DNA of 64,000 nt from Saturnia japonica (GCA_033032175.1 CM065321.1:12670501-12734500), one strand, 5' to 3'; positions 30,341-43,680 are shown, numbered from the stretch's first letter. A program made the numbers and translations. The notes: generated by a model not told the origin, from the letters alone.

Positions 30341-33300
30341 TTCATATGGACGAGCCGCTTCAGCTGCACAGGTACATTGCTTCGCTGAGCGTGTTGTTCC
30401 GTCTGTTTCATGGTCTGTATTATGAAGAGCTGTTAACCTAATTCCTTCTTCTCCGTTACATACTTGAACCACACGCGCTGGTCTCCAGAGCCACAGCTTT
30501 ACGCTTACGCCGCGGTAACGTTCATCTTGGCACTTACAAAGAAATTTTGCTGAGTCTTATCTTTGTAGTACTGTGAAACAGTGGCACTAATTCTCGATTA
30601 ATGCGATCCCTTATTTCTTCAAAATGGGGTCTTTTAAACATAACAAGAAACAATAGAGCAGTTCGGCATGACAGAACGATTGAAGATGGTTTGTAGCTCC
30701 CGCGGTGGTGGTAGCCAATGTTATTGATTACACTGTGCTCACCATTAGGTACAGTGTAGTCGCTTTGCCCTGCTTAGTTAAAAAAAGGCTATTTTTATTC
30801 TCATTAAATGTTATATTGTTAATTAAAGTAAACCAGGCGGTTTCTAGTGATATATACACATACAAATTATTATTCTCCGTTTATTCCGAAAATCGTGCAA
30901 AACTGACCGATACGAAAGTTATAGATGTTGTGCACGACCAAAGCAAACGGGACCACTGCATAATTGTACTCACAAATAGTACGTGGCGCGCGACTCAATA
31001 CATAGTGAATAAATTGTTAAATTAAGGTAGACGTAGATATTAATTTTTGTCATGTACCCGTTAGGGTCACGTTTAGGATAAGTTATCTAGTTTAGTTAGG
31101 AAATGATATTTTTATAATAAATATGTTTGTTTAGTGTGTTTCATTTTCCTAGACATAAGAATAGGCAAGTTGCCTTGGAAAGGCGCTGTGCCAACGGGAC
31201 CTCTGCAAAGTTGTACTCGTAAATAGTATGTGGCGCGCGACCTTGCACAGTATAGAATTGTAAAGCAAAAATAACGGTTTTAATGGTTTCTGAAATGTTA
31301 AATAATTTAAGGTATATGAAAATAAATAAGGGCATTTTTGGAGGTAGGGCAGTAAATACTGTGTAGGAACTGTATATAAGGCGAGCCGATTGGCGACTCG
31401 CCTTCATTCCATTTTAGAACTCCACGACTCTGCTATGGAACTTGACCAATATTGTAACCACATGTCGTAGCCGCCATAAGAAAAAGTTTCTGCCTCGACT
31501 TCAGATTTCCCTGCCGTGAAGATTGAACTGCATTTTTATTTTGAAGCGGATTCGAAAGGAAGACTTGAAGTCCACCATAGATGTTATTAAAAACCCGCTG
31601 TTAATCTAGATATTAACACACGCAGTAAAATTAGCGATAAAAACAGAGATATAGCTTTACAATAGAGTAACTAATCGCCTTTTCCCATGATAGTTAAGAT
31701 AGAATTTACAAATTGGTATTTAACAAATAGTGCCTCCCAGGGTTAACAGTTTAAAATACGCCCCGGTACCGAGGGTAAACCTAATTTATAATATAGCAGT
31801 AAATTATGCAATGAATTCCCGGTTGAAATTTCCTCGGTGCGAATGAAAATGGGTGTCCCGGGAGATAATGCGCACCTGAACTGTGGCCCAGAGGTCTCGA
31901 TATTAGAAGATGGATCGTGCTTTAATACTGAATCGCGTAGTTCTATTGTTTCAAATTGTCTTATCTATTGTGTGATGCATGGCGTTTACCACTAATGAAG
32001 TAGATTATGTTTTGGTATACATGGTTCATGTATGAGTACGTACACATTTAATAATAAATTGAATTAACAAAAAAAACATGTTTTTTTGGGGAATCACGTT
32101 TATGTTTTACCTGTTCGGCGCCAACTAGTTCAAATTTTAACTAGTTTCAAATTTTAATGAAAATTAAGAAATGTGTGTCAACTGTATCGTGAAATAATTT
32201 TCGCGTATTTAAGTAAGAAATCTCTCTATAACTTGTTATAAGGCCTCGGCCTGTCGAGAACTGCAGTAAGTTCTATTTTAGAACGGGTATCTAAAGCAGC
32301 ATTAACAGGCTATACCAAGTCTGGCTTGGCAGGAAGGTATAGTGAGCAGTCAGCATGCGCGCTGATGTGCATCATAAGGGAGCCCCTTAAATCTACACCT
32401 GGGTCGCAAGTCCCGGGGACTGCTCGTGTTCCCTCTGTCTGCTACACGTTGGACCCGGCAACCGCACGGTGAATCCATGGAATGCTAAGATGTTTGTCTC
32501 TTATAAAATCTCCAAAAACTATCTTTATTAGTTAGACCAGTTTGTTACTAAAGATGAGAAAGATTAAAACTTTTGTATATTTTATACTTGAATTCACTTA
32601 CTGATAGTAAGTTATAGTAGGTATGGGCTATTTATCATACATCACAATTCCATCTGAAACTAAGCAATATTTGTAGTTCGGTGCGTTGTTTGTTTGTCTC
32701 ATTTATACTTGTTTACTTTTTAAGGGGATCGGGGTCTTATGTTGGTAAAATCGCTACAGTCAGTTTCCATTAGACTCCATTGTCCTTAGCTTAACCGAGA
32801 ACTGCGAAGATTACTTCTTAAGCTTGTCTTCTTTGCCGGATTTACCTGTCTTAATCTATTTATTTTATGTATCAAACAACATCGAAAAATTATTCGTGAA
32901 ATTGTCTTTAAGATTTGTTTAATTTCTGTGATAGATGAACTCCGCAGGATTACTTCGTACTCGTTCGCTGTAATGTATAAATAAATACCAACAAGAACGT
33001 AAATGTTAAAAAGGGACCAAGTTCCGTAGAAACGACATTCGGGGTAGTCGTTGTTACCGATAAAAGAGCTGAGATCTAACTGGTGCCTAGTTCCATAGCT
33101 GTTCTTTTAATTATTGCTATAGGAACGTATGTTCTTCAAATGATTTACAAACTAATTTATTATTTTCCTTGACATGGGATTTTTAAGCTACATTTATTAA
33201 AAAAAAGTTAATATGCATTAAAATTAACACTTCTTTGAATATGTGACGTATAACATCAACTGTGACAATTTTCACAACAATAAAACAAAAGGTAAGCAAC

Positions 33301-33615
33301 TTCATAGGTTACAATGTGAGCGCTCACCGTTCAAATTGTCTAGCATTTTTACATAAAGTGCCTAAAGAAATACAATTTCAAATATATGAGGATTTGATTT
33401 ATTTCAATGCTATCAATTAAAGTTATTTTAACTGAGTTATTTGGAATAAAAGATCCCCGTTCTACTGTCGTGTTATACCTAATTATCTGAAATTGCTTAT
33501 ATGAAAAGGGACTTGGGCTATAAACGGAGGTCAAATAACATCGTAAGACTTGAAACACCCGAGCTAACTTCACTTGTACGTGCTGCTGAGTAAAGAACGA
33601 GGAAATGGCGATAGC
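30341..33615. other. Non-coding DNA with one direct repeat pair
   Basis: No gene is recognised. About 50 bp at 30947-30997 and 31188-31238 are related (AACGGGACC, TTGTACTC, AAATAGTA and GTGGCGCGCGAC in the same order). A GC-richer island at 32240-32475 has no long frame. It includes a CTATACC/GGTATAG inverted pair around 32310-32340. Open frames 30705-31025 and 31141-31407 show no family motif. Confidence 0.55.
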
Positions 33616-34860
33616 AGGGTGGTACGGCTGTACAGACTGACTTAGTCGCGACCATGGTGGTCGAAAGTGGTGGCTCCTTATAGTGATTCGTTTATGCGAA
33701 TCCCACTTCGGGATTAGCTGGTGCATATCTACGTTTTTTACGGCCAGCATTACAGCGGCTGCTACTAGGATCTCTCGATGGTCGCCTCTGTTTTTGGATT
33801 GTGCTATGTTTACTTATCAGTTATTAGACACGTAAGAAAGCTTCAACGCCGTTTGTATGATGTATGCTAAATTTATGCTCGTGCAAATTTTGTAAAAAAA
33901 TATTAATACAAATGTTAATTAAAGTACGAGTGATAAGCTGGTGAAAATATTTTAATAATTGTAAAGGAATTGTAAGTACTGCAAAACAATAAACAAAGTT
34001 AATTAGGAGAAGATACAAAAATGTATAGACGTTTTGTATAGATTTCCATCAGGTTGGAAGCGTGCGCCAGTGTCGTGTACGAAATTACATTGTAGGAAAA
34101 AAAGGGGAAATAAGGCGACATCCACCCGAGTCGGCGCGCGACGGTCATTACGTTAATGCGAGACTAAACTTGATTGATGACGCCTCGCAAAATTGTAGGC
34201 CTCTTGTTACACTGTCGTGTCAGTATGATGTCGCCGGCTATTCTAAATTGTTATCCTGTGACGCGCTATAAGATTTTCTTAATAATACCTTAACAAAATT
34301 ATAATACTTGAGTTTATAAATTTTGTACTTCTTTTTCTTCCTAACTTGGCAACTAGTCTTCTTTAATGAAGACCATTACTGCCATTATCAAGTGAATATA
34401 GTGTCCTGTCTTATGACGATTTCAGTATTCTAACAAGATGGTGGCTTCCTTGTTGTCAAGGAGTTTTTGTGGGATCCCAGAAGGCATGCTCTTAGTTTAT
34501 ATTTATAATACACTTCATTTGTGCACAAAAACCAAACTATATCACGCTAAATGCAACCAATATTACATAATATAGGGTCAAAAACCTAAGTCAATTAATT
34601 AAAAACAAAATCTACAACATGTCATGTCAATAACCCGCCAAAAACTCCTTTATACTTAATAATACATTTACTGGTGTGGCAGGGTTGTACCATGTATATG
34701 GTGAAAAGCCCGTCATAGTGATTCGTCTATGCGCGTTGTCTTTCGGGATCGGTCGGAGCATATCCAGTTTCTATTTACTCAGGCATGATAGCGGCGATTA
34801 GGGACGAATTGTTGATTCTCGGTGTTCTTCAGTTATTGCAAATTTAAGAGCAGACGACCT
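33616..34860 (+). repeat. Pair of related, diverged segments (about 33620-33745 and 34670-34800)
   Basis: Both contain AGTGATTCGT-TATGCG, TTCGGGAT, GGTGCATATC-like and GGCCAGC/GGCATGA-like words in one order. This suggests an old duplicated or dispersed element of unknown type. The minus frame 33349-33750 overlaps the first and is probably chance. 34060-34270 is moderately GC-rich with no domain. Nothing else is recognisable in between. Confidence 0.4.
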
Positions 34861-34964
34861 GATTTAAAAATCCATGGAAGTACGAAATAAAGTTATAATT
34901 GAATTCACACATTGAATTTGTTAGCATTAATCACAAAATATTCATACTGAAGCTGCAGTTTTAT

Positions 34965-35378
34965 CTAACTGGCAAGTTTTTTTCCTCCTTGTTGCGTGAA
35001 GACTTGTTCTATTGGAAATAGATTAACCTTTACAAAAAAATATTGACTATTTTGCACCTTGGTTTGTATATGTAGAAATGTGACTTGATTTACGATTACC
35101 ATAACATATAATGCGATCTCCATACTGTAGAGATTTATTACCATACTGAGCGAATTCTGTCTCTCTACCCGATGACGGCTGAAACGAATGAACGTCCGGC
35201 TGAATTGATTTAACGCTCGCTCTAGTTCTGTTATCGATCGACATACGATTCCTAAATCGAGTCGAAGTTGAAAACCGCTACCTTTCGGTTCGAAGAATTC
35301 AAATTTCCGTATCGACGTTTGAAATAAATTCGTGTACTCCGCGTTTTGAATCTCGAACAAAGAGGCAGAGAGTGGCAT
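34965..35378 (-). CDS. Open frame of 137 codons, unknown
   Basis: ATG at 35378 begins MPLSASLFEIQNAEYTNLFQ, and the first 60 codons have balanced composition. After about residue 75 the sequence becomes hydrophobic and AT-driven. No domain, signal peptide or splice pattern is convincing. It could be a remnant of a mobile element or chance. Confidence 0.2.
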   Translation of the reverse strand: MPLSASLFEIQNAEYTNLFQTSIRKFEFFEPKGSGFQLRLDLGIVCRSITELERALNQFSRTFIRFSRHRVERQNSLSMVINLYSMEIALYVMVIVNQVTFLHIQTKVQNSQYFFVKVNLFPIEQVFTQQGGKKLAS

Positions 35379-36482
35379 AAAAGCACCCTATAAACGTAGA
35401 CAAATCAAAACTAGTATTTATAATATAAATAATCCTGAACTTTATAGCCCCTCGGAAATAGGCACAGGCATGATAATAAAAACTCGATTTTTTTAAATGT
35501 AAGGACAGTTTTGGAATTGAATTAAGAACCTTTTAGTCAGGATTCTCGATGTACAAGGTAATCTCATACGCTAATAATACAAGGATTCTAAAATATTTTT
35601 GGTAAATAATATATTTTTATCACAGAAAAGTAATCTCAGTGCATTTTATGGACTTTGATAGTATGTACATATTATGTCGTGTTATTAAAATGTTGTTACT
35701 AAAAAAAAACATAACAAATATTTATTTATACGTATATCTCAAATGTTTGTTAGGAAAACTGACAACGAAATCAAATCATCTAATCGATACAAAATAACAC
35801 CCATAGCATGTTCAATGAAGTGTTTGTTTGTCGATCATATCTTTGAAGTGAGTCAACTTGCAGGAATCAATCAATTGTGTTCATACATGCTCAGTGTTAC
35901 CATGCTACATAACGTGATTCCCTAAAGACCTAATATCAAATGTTTTATCCCGGAACTAGATCCTTTATCCGAAAATGTATATACGATATTGAAGTCGGTT
36001 TCAGATTAACATGTAATTTAAATAATTTCATTGAAATTCTCATTAGAGATGTAATTTTAGTATATTTCTAATTTTTTCATGTAGTTTAGAGTCTGTAGCG
36101 TTGAATTCCTTACGCATTGTGACTGGCTCAAGCTTCCAGCTGAAAATTAGTGCTGAGTGACTCGTGAGTCGTGACTATTTAACATATTATGGTGAACACA
36201 TTTTCATAATGATTTCTATCATTGCAGCATCAGAGCGTGATCAAGGAAATTATAATTATTTATGTATATTTGTGATTTATGTGCATGTTATATTAGTATA
36301 TTTATATGTACAATTTCTTGTCTACCTTCACGTTTAATCTGTATATACCACTAGCTGACCTGTGCGAATCTTTCGCATATTGTAGAATGTATGCTGTCTA
36401 ACAGCTGTTCTAGTAATTAAACATGATTGATTGATTGATTGATAATAGTTGGCATTTCTTATATGTTAGTTGAATATACGAA
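35379..36482. other. AT-rich non-coding stretch
   Basis: No gene. A Helitron-like 3' terminus in minus orientation may start at 36352 (ACTAGCTGACCTGTGCG). An ATTG tetranucleotide array lies at 36425-36442. Confidence 0.5.
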
Positions 36483-37225
36483 GTGTGTCCCAAAAGTATC
36501 CGACCTGTACCCATAACTTCGCGCCAAAACGTCCGAATAACCTTTATGAAGTACAAGCGTAACAAATGGCTCTCCACGAAATCATCGGCTTCCATGGCAA
36601 CCGACGAGATTTGTGGTTACGATTTCGCGTTCGTCGGATTTTCATATCGTTTAAAAAGACTGGAGTGATCGGTACAACGAATTTTCATAAAGTTTTACTC
36701 CAAACTCGGAAAGAGTTGTATAGAGACCATCGAAATGATGCAGGAAGCCTTTGAAGATGCAAGTATGGGTAAAAATCAAATAATAAAGTGGTAAAAAGCG
36801 ATTCAAAAACGGTCGCACGTGTGTTGATAGCGATTCGCGTTCTGGCCGACCTTCGAGAACGATAATACCGAAAAATATCGAACCTCGTGCAACAGGTTTT
36901 AGCAAAACACAATATTTGACTATTTCGTCAGCCTCCGTACAGTCCCGACATAGCCCTCTGCGACATTTGGCGGTTCCCAAAATTAAAAATGCCGTTCAAA
37001 GGACACCGATTTGATGAAACAGAGACGGTTGAAACGAATGCGACGCGTGCACTCATGGTCATTCCGAAAGCCAATTACCAGAACTGCATCAGGATGTGGA
37101 AGCACCGATAAGAGCATCTTGTTCAGTCGAAGGGGGACTACTTAGACGGATGCCATGGACCGGATGACAAAAAAGTAATGCCAGTGCAAAGTTACAAGTA
37201 CAGTTCGAATACTTTTGGAACACAG
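36483..37225 (+). mobile_element. mariner-type element, internally deleted
   Basis: Inverted ends of about 28 bp lie at 36483-36510 (GTGTGTCCCAAAAGTATC) and 37198-37225 (complement CTGTGTTCCAAAAGTATTC), both leading into the word CTGTAC. A TA follows on the right (37226-37227) and one is found three bases outside on the left. At about 743 bp it is a little over half of a full mariner. Confidence 0.8.
36668..37195 (+). pseudogene. mariner transposase remnant, catalytic centre deleted
   Basis: Across several frames the N-terminal helix-turn-helix part reads KSCIETIEMMQEAFEDASMG, then KRFKNGRT and SDSRSGRPSRT (36690-36870). It then jumps to the very C-terminal part (PDIALCDIWRFPKLKMPF, VIPKANYQNCIRMWKHR, SKGDYLDG; 36935-37155). 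The block with the first two catalytic Asp residues is missing. At least two stops and two frame changes are present. It is clearly inactive. Confidence 0.8.
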
Positions 37226-38029
37226 TAGTGAATGGCGGCACCAACAGATCTCATCTGTTTTTCAACTGTTTCTTTTTCTCATCAATAGCTGGGAACATAT
37301 TAAGCTTTAATATTATATTTGAACCATTTTTTAAGTATAATTAAGTGAGTTATGGAGATGCCACACAAAAAAAAAAACTCCTTTTTGAAATAGTACCTAT
37401 GAAGAAATTGTGTATCGCTGTGTCTTGTTATTATGAATAAATGTGATGTCTTTCCTTCTTTCTATGCATTGTGATTTTTGTTTCTGAAAGGGATATGCAT
37501 ATAATTTAACGCGCTTTATTCCAATTATATTATCACCAGCGTGGTTTAATGGGCTGTCCGTGTACTAGCCGTGAACTATGGATGTATATAGATGGATCTC
37601 GTACATATTGTTGTAACAATGCATGTCTGTTGTACCGTCTCGGGTTAGCGAGCGCTTTCTACATTTGCATAAGTGATTTACATTCATGCTTAAAGCGCTG
37701 CAACGTAATATATTCAAGTTTCAATTTTGATCATATGTTATTATATGCAATCAAAGTTTATCATTAATATTACACTCACAGACACACGTATGTACCTAAT
37801 TATGCATTTCTTGTATTTTAAATTACGTCATTTCGCGCCACGCCACGCCCGCCTGACTAGCTACCACCCTCAAGTTGAAAATCTGTCGAATTGTTAGTAT
37901 TACTTAAAATAATATTAAAAAATTGAAAGGGAGAGAGAAAGTCGCATGCAGGGGCATAACGCTTTTCCTTACGTGACGATTGCTACATGTGAACTCCTAC
38001 CGCAAGCCGCGTTTTATTGAAAATAGGTA
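37226..38029. other. AT-rich non-coding stretch
   Basis: No gene is recognisable. The open frame 37549-37767 has no motif and overlaps low-GC DNA. Confidence 0.5.
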
Positions 38030-38067
38030 TCTACAATAAACGCGTGCAGAGCCGTGGGCACAGCTAG
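38030..38067 (+). repeat. Helitron-like 3' terminus
   Basis: ACGCGTGCAGAGCCGTGGGC followed by ACAGCTAG|T is the plus-strand version of the 3' end seen (inverted) at 13848 and 58902. The 5' start of this copy was not found. Confidence 0.55.
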
Positions 38068-41000
38068 TATTATCTATACGTATTGAATTATGGTTTACAT
38101 ACTATTATTTCTTAGGCGATAAACAGAAATATAGGTGAGACATTCGTCACTCACCTATCGTAAATATCAGTGCGCTAAAAATAAACCTTGTTTTCAAAAC
38201 GACATAAATGCAATTCATAAACCCAGCAACTGAAATTCCATAGTAAATGAATCGGAACACTTATTATTGGCAAAATTAAAGTGAACATGTTCATTTGGAA
38301 CCCTTTTGTTTCAACAACGACCCTATTAATTTACTTAATTTTTACAAGCGCTTATTTAGCTCGCTATGTTAATAAGTACGGGTCAAATTTTGCAACTAAA
38401 TTTTTAACTACTTCTTCTTAACTGTTAACATAACTTATGTCACTTCGATGACAATACATTAATATGATATTATTGAGTTGATCTGATGATGGACCCTGAT
38501 GCTGGCTATAAGCAACGACGGCTAAATAATACAAGACATCCTCGTCATGTTTAGGTTTGTTGGATTCGTCTCGTAAGTACTATAGTCCTAGGTCGTTCGT
38601 TATCAGGGTCTATAAAAGCTTGTTTAAAAAATATATATAAGCCAGAGAATCGTGTTTATGTGATTATTTAAAAAGAAAACATTTGCCATAGCAACGAGAT
38701 AATATTTTTGGGATGTATTCAAAATAAGTGGAAAATAAAATAAATGGAAAGAAAGTAGAGTTGCCGCGCGCTAGCAATAACAGTTGGGCTCTGTGGTCTA
38801 CACCGCTATAACAACGAGCTTGAAGGATAATTATTGCTGGAGCCTTATCGCAACGTGAAGACCGTTAATATTGGATCAAGATTGTTTGAGGCGTTTGTTC
38901 GATCGTGAGGACGTTCAAGATCATTTACCAGGTCACCTACGGACAACAATAATATCAGACATGCGAGGCTTGGAATGGCGATTTAAGAGAGGTTGGAGGC
39001 CACTGGGGGTAATCCCAAATAAACAGACACCATTCTCACTTGGATCGTCGGACCGTGCACACTCTACATTGGTTGCTTTTAATCCTGATTACGCCCACAA
39101 TATCTGTGACTCCGTAATGAAGATATCAAAGAAAACCTGGTCTCTCCGATAATCTATCCCGATGTCTCTTTCTTCGACATATAGGTACAAAAAAATAACA
39201 ATAGTCTATACATATGTACTCTGTGTAACAAATACATAATTGTTTTCTATCTTTATCCAATATATTAATCTTATTACAAGTATAAGCATAACTTCTTGCT
39301 ATATATAATATGCGTTGTTTCGAAATGTTCTAATTAGAAGATAACAGGCACGCAGTAATGGACTAGTGATGTTCAGGCCACGGCCATCTATAAGTGATCT
39401 TAACTAGAGTTACAATCCAGGTCTGTTATTGAGACAACTCGCTTGGCTAGCGCTCGATTCATTTGCATAAGTGATGTATATTTATACCTTGAGGGCTGTG
39501 CTATATTAGGTTTCTTGGCATCTTTGTTATGATTATAACAAAAAAAAAAACAATTATTCCTTTCATTACATTTTATATTTTTCTGTCCTTTGATATAACA
39601 TGAGTGTTTAGAATACCTTTTTGTCAGCTTTTAATTAATACTCAGAAGTCCTCACGGACCTATGTGAATTATTAAAATTCTTTAAAAGATGAAGTAAAAT
39701 AATTCCTAGGTTTATGTAAGTTATGAGACAGAGATATTCTAATCTTAAGGCTGATTAAGTTCGAGTCCTTTCTTTTTACGTTTCATATTACAACTATGCG
39801 ACTTCATTGGAGTATAGTTCATAATAAATGTAACTTTCTTTTTTTTCAATAGTACAATTTTACTAAATTCAAGAACAAGAATAAAATACTCTGACACATA
39901 AATAAACGCTCAAAATGTGAGAATCTCAAAATTAGTAAGATGTAGATTTTAAATTTTTTAGTAGAAGAACATCGATGCTTTTGAGGGTCAACAAAAATAG
40001 AGATGGATGATAAGTGCGATAAGTTTAAAAGCCAAACTACCTAAGGCTATTTATTACAATTACTTTGACGATATCTTGACTTGTCCCGAGTGTAGTCGCA
40101 TGTTTACAACTAAGATCGGATATATGCTGCCGTTTCCAAACACTTGAAAGAGCAGAGCAGCGAGATCGTCAAAATGGAGTTTAAGTGTAGGTAACATTCG
40201 CTGTAACCGAAAATGGTTTGGAGTAGCATATATATATATAACTACCTGTATACAAGAAATGTTTCCCGAATAGTATTAAATAGATGAAGTCATACAGTTA
40301 AAATATTTCCTAATTTTATGACTGATTACGCCATAGTAAAATGATCAAAATGTCTGTGTTTAATCGTCAGAATATCATTTTATTTTATTAACGAAATATT
40401 TTTATTATAGTTATTGAATAAATGTTTTATCTTAACTTGACATTGAAGATCGTCTGTAGTGCCAGTAATGTAGTCACGAACGTTTGTTACGTTGTTAAGC
40501 GCTCGATATGTTTAATTGTTATTGTTAATTTCGTATTGAAAATGGATATACGTGACTTCTTTTATTTTCTTCTGGATTGTTTATTGGAAAATTAATAGGT
40601 TTTATTATAGGTATTATGTATTTTTAATAGATTAAATAAATTAAGATGCAAATTAAATTATATATTTAATTATATTTATAAATGAGATATTTCGCTATGT
40701 AGGTGGTACCTAGGGAGCGATGCTTATAAACGCAGTGAGGTTACTTAATATTAGCACGCACTGCAATTAAACGAAAGCGATTTGGAACCGCCGAAAAATT
40801 TTACGTATAACTTTACATACAAAGTGCACGCACTAGCGATTTTTTTCAGTAACTGAATTTATAAGCGTGATTTGTTATATTTTTGTAGCGGTTCGAAAAC
40901 GCGCGACCTCTTTGTATCCTATTGTAATAGTATGATGGTGCCTACACAGCGGTTAACCGCAAGCGGTTTTCGATTTAGTGTCACAGCGGCTAGTCGTTGT

Positions 41001-41834
41001 TTGCTTTTCAGTGCTAATAATATAAAGAGGTTATGTTATATCGTCCGACTCGGAAACAACGTCAGTAAAGTACGATAATGTGTCTAAAAGCATTATTATT
41101 GAAATGTTAAAAAGACCCTAACATAGGTATAACACAAGTACCTATAACAAATCGTTGTTTTAATGTTTGTTTCTATATCTTTAAAACGAAAGCCACAACA
41201 CACACTGCTCACTAGAAGTCCATCATGTTAATGAAATAAAATCGAGTAAACGCTTCCAAAACCGCTTGCGTCTAATCTAAGTGCGAGCTAAGTCTTAGGC
41301 CTTGTCCTACTACACACATCATTTGCAAATATACGATTAGATAGTTCGATAACAACGGAAAGGCTTGTTCTAATTAAGGTTCTATATCTATATGTTTAAA
41401 TATAATTTGCATAAGTAAGTATTTACCTACATTTTTAAAGAAGTAATTCTGTAAAAAATTGTTTTTATAATTTTTTTAGCTGCACGTCAAAGTAATGACA
41501 CTGAGCCTGGTGGTAAGTACAATCAAAAAAGAACGGCTGCCATTGAGAATCGGCAATCTATGGATGGTTACCGCTGACATACCTGTCGCAAGTCTCTCGG
41601 TTGCAAGACACACTGGCTGGTCTCGAAATCCGATAAATCAAATTAGAATCGCTGTGAACCATGTGCATGTTGGTTGTGTTCCCTTGTTTACTGGATATAC
41701 ACCGGATAATCCTGGAACGCGACACATCTAAGCGTGCCGTTATGACAGGTGTATTACCCAGTGTATGGTGGTTGTGATCCACAATTGTTTTGTCCTACCT
41801 CCCAGTGAACTCTTATTCTTATTAACTATACTAA
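38068..41834. other. AT-rich non-coding stretch
   Basis: No gene is convincing except the weak frame at 38871-39152. There is an AT dinucleotide array near 40228-40242. 41495-41731 is an open frame (VARHTGWSRN-containing) in slightly GC-richer DNA. Its right part shares words (GGATATACACCGG, TGGAACGCGACA) with 13290-13370 and 59430-59460, so it is a piece of a dispersed repeat, not a gene. Confidence 0.5.
38871..39152 (+). CDS. Open frame of 93 codons, unknown
   Basis: It opens with TTG at 38871 and lies in DNA of clearly higher GC (38760-39150) than its surroundings. Residues such as GLEWRFKRGWRPLG look protein-like, but I recognise no family. It could be a worn exon or transposon fragment. 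Confidence 0.25.
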   Translation: MDQDCLRRLFDREDVQDHLPGHLRTTIISDMRGLEWRFKRGWRPLGVIPNKQTPFSLGSSDRAHSTLVAFNPDYAHNICDSVMKISKKTWSLR

Positions 41835-42130
41835 TACTAATTTAAAGTAATAATAAAATAACGCGGAAGAGTATTTTAAAACAAGCTTATCTCTGGAACT
41901 ACCAGAGCCATTAATTAGGCTACCACTCTCAGCTAGCCTTAAATATTGATTTCTGTTAAGTAAGTTTGAAGTGGAAGTGTTCCCGAACTGCTTTATCCGT
42001 GTGCGCTGTCGTAATGGTTAATAATACGTAAATACAATGTTCAAAAAAACTATTGGTCCTTAGTATATCTAAAAAAAGTCTACGATAGCATATGCCTATC
42101 TCTTACACATAAGCCACAACAAAGCATTTA
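41835..42130 (+). repeat. Helitron-like 5' region, dispersed repeat (copy 2 of 3)
   Basis: It matches 7362-7710 in the same orientation (TAGCCTTAAATATTGATT, GAACTGCTTTATCCG, TACGTAAATACAATGTTC and ATAAGCCACAA). The right end fades after 42130. Confidence 0.6.
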
Positions 42131-43465
42131 GTAAGAAAAAAAATTTGAATTTGAATGGTAAAAAGTGAATTTATAAGCTTTATTTTTAGGTATGGCATAT
42201 AAATCCTTACGAACAATGATTACTTCATCATAAAGACAATTCTATGAATAAAAACTTTGTTCTTTATAGCATCTTTATACACATAGTTAAGGAGATAATG
42301 GAAAATTAAATAATTTGTACTTGCGGGAAGTGAGAACAATTAACAAACCACTCAGCCACCTACACGAAAAATGTGAGAAAACAGTTTTAATCTACAATAA
42401 AAGAAAAGTAGCAATGTTAAGTTTTGAGTAGCATTTTTGTGTTCTGTAGTTTGTAGGTGTTTTAACTTTTTATAATTTATATAATAAAATTTCTGTATTT
42501 AACCTTATGTCCATCGATGCTATAAAGTGTTCAATATTTGTATTTCCAATATCAATTTATAAACTTGATAAAATTCGATTATTTTTGAAAATAATAATGC
42601 TGTGCTAAAATAATAATATTGAACATTGTAATTAAACTAAAATAAAACTACAACATCTGTATGTCAATTAACAGCCACATCTATTGTTTTTGTTACATAT
42701 GTAGCCAGTAGGTATTTATATGAAAAAAGGGGTTAAAAGAAGCGAATATCGTAACGTCACAGATAAGTCCATTTTTTTTTAAAATATTAAACCTCAAAGT
42801 AGTAACTGAATAATTCTTTTTGACCGAGTTCCATTCCGTTTTCTCTACGGTTCATTTAACATAACATCCTTACTAAGCACACATTGGACTGTAACTGCCA
42901 TGCGAAGTACCCTACTTACAGCTCATATTTCACGACAATACCTCACTGAGCACCTCGGCAATGTGCGTCCAAGTCCATTGAAAGCTACCCGACCGAGAGG
43001 AAGAGCGGTTTAGTGGATACACCGACTGTGTAGAACACTCCTTACGGTTGTTTCGATCGTGAATCACCTTTGCTTTTCCCATTTACTACGTTTCTATTCG
43101 ATCTCGTTGTCGTCGTTGTGTCTCGTCGTTTATCTCTAGATCCAGTAGGCTTCGTTTTTCAACCACTGCTTTGATATATACGGGTTCTCTTTACTTTTAT
43201 TACATTGATCTCGTTCGCGCTGCGAATAATTTTAGCCTATAAAATGGGTTGGATGTATGGAGAAATCGTTATTGGGTTTTCCATTCGCTGTTGATTCAGT
43301 TAGTTTAATATTTATAGGTAAACGTTATTGGTTGTATGTCAATCGATATGTAAAGCTGTTATTGTTGGACTTTCTTCCAGGGATTTTGAATGTATGTCGG
43401 CTAATGGTTAACTATTAGGTACTGTATTTGGTTTGTAGCTTTCTTCATGTTTGTAATTTATTTGT
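42131..43465. other. AT-rich non-coding stretch
   Basis: There is no gene. 42880-43150 is less AT-rich and has a run of CGTTGTCGTCGTTG near 43103; no frame is open through it. Confidence 0.5.
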
Positions 43466-43620
43466 AATTTGTATTTGTTGGAGTTGTACTGCGGCTTAAT
43501 TTAATAAGATGTGCATATCTGTAAAGATACTTCACACATTCCTTAACTTGTGGTGAATTTGTTATTGTAATATTCTGTGAATGTGTCGTTGATGTGACAA
43601 TAAATAAATAAATAAATTAG
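43466..43620 (+). repeat. Candidate LINE 3' end with (AATA)n tail
   Basis: GTTGGAGTTGTACTGCGGC, a GTGACAATAAA end and then an AATA array (43597-43617) resemble the 3' ends of lepidopteran LINEs. No coding part is preserved. Confidence 0.4.
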
Positions 43621-43680
43621 TAGCCTTTTTGTTGCTACCTAAGCGACTCATATAATATATTAAATCAGTATAATATTACT

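Noticed and set aside
34965..35378. Confident host protein-coding exon
   Set aside because: Only the first half looks protein-like, no domain is recognisable and no splice sites fit; left as a low-confidence ORF.
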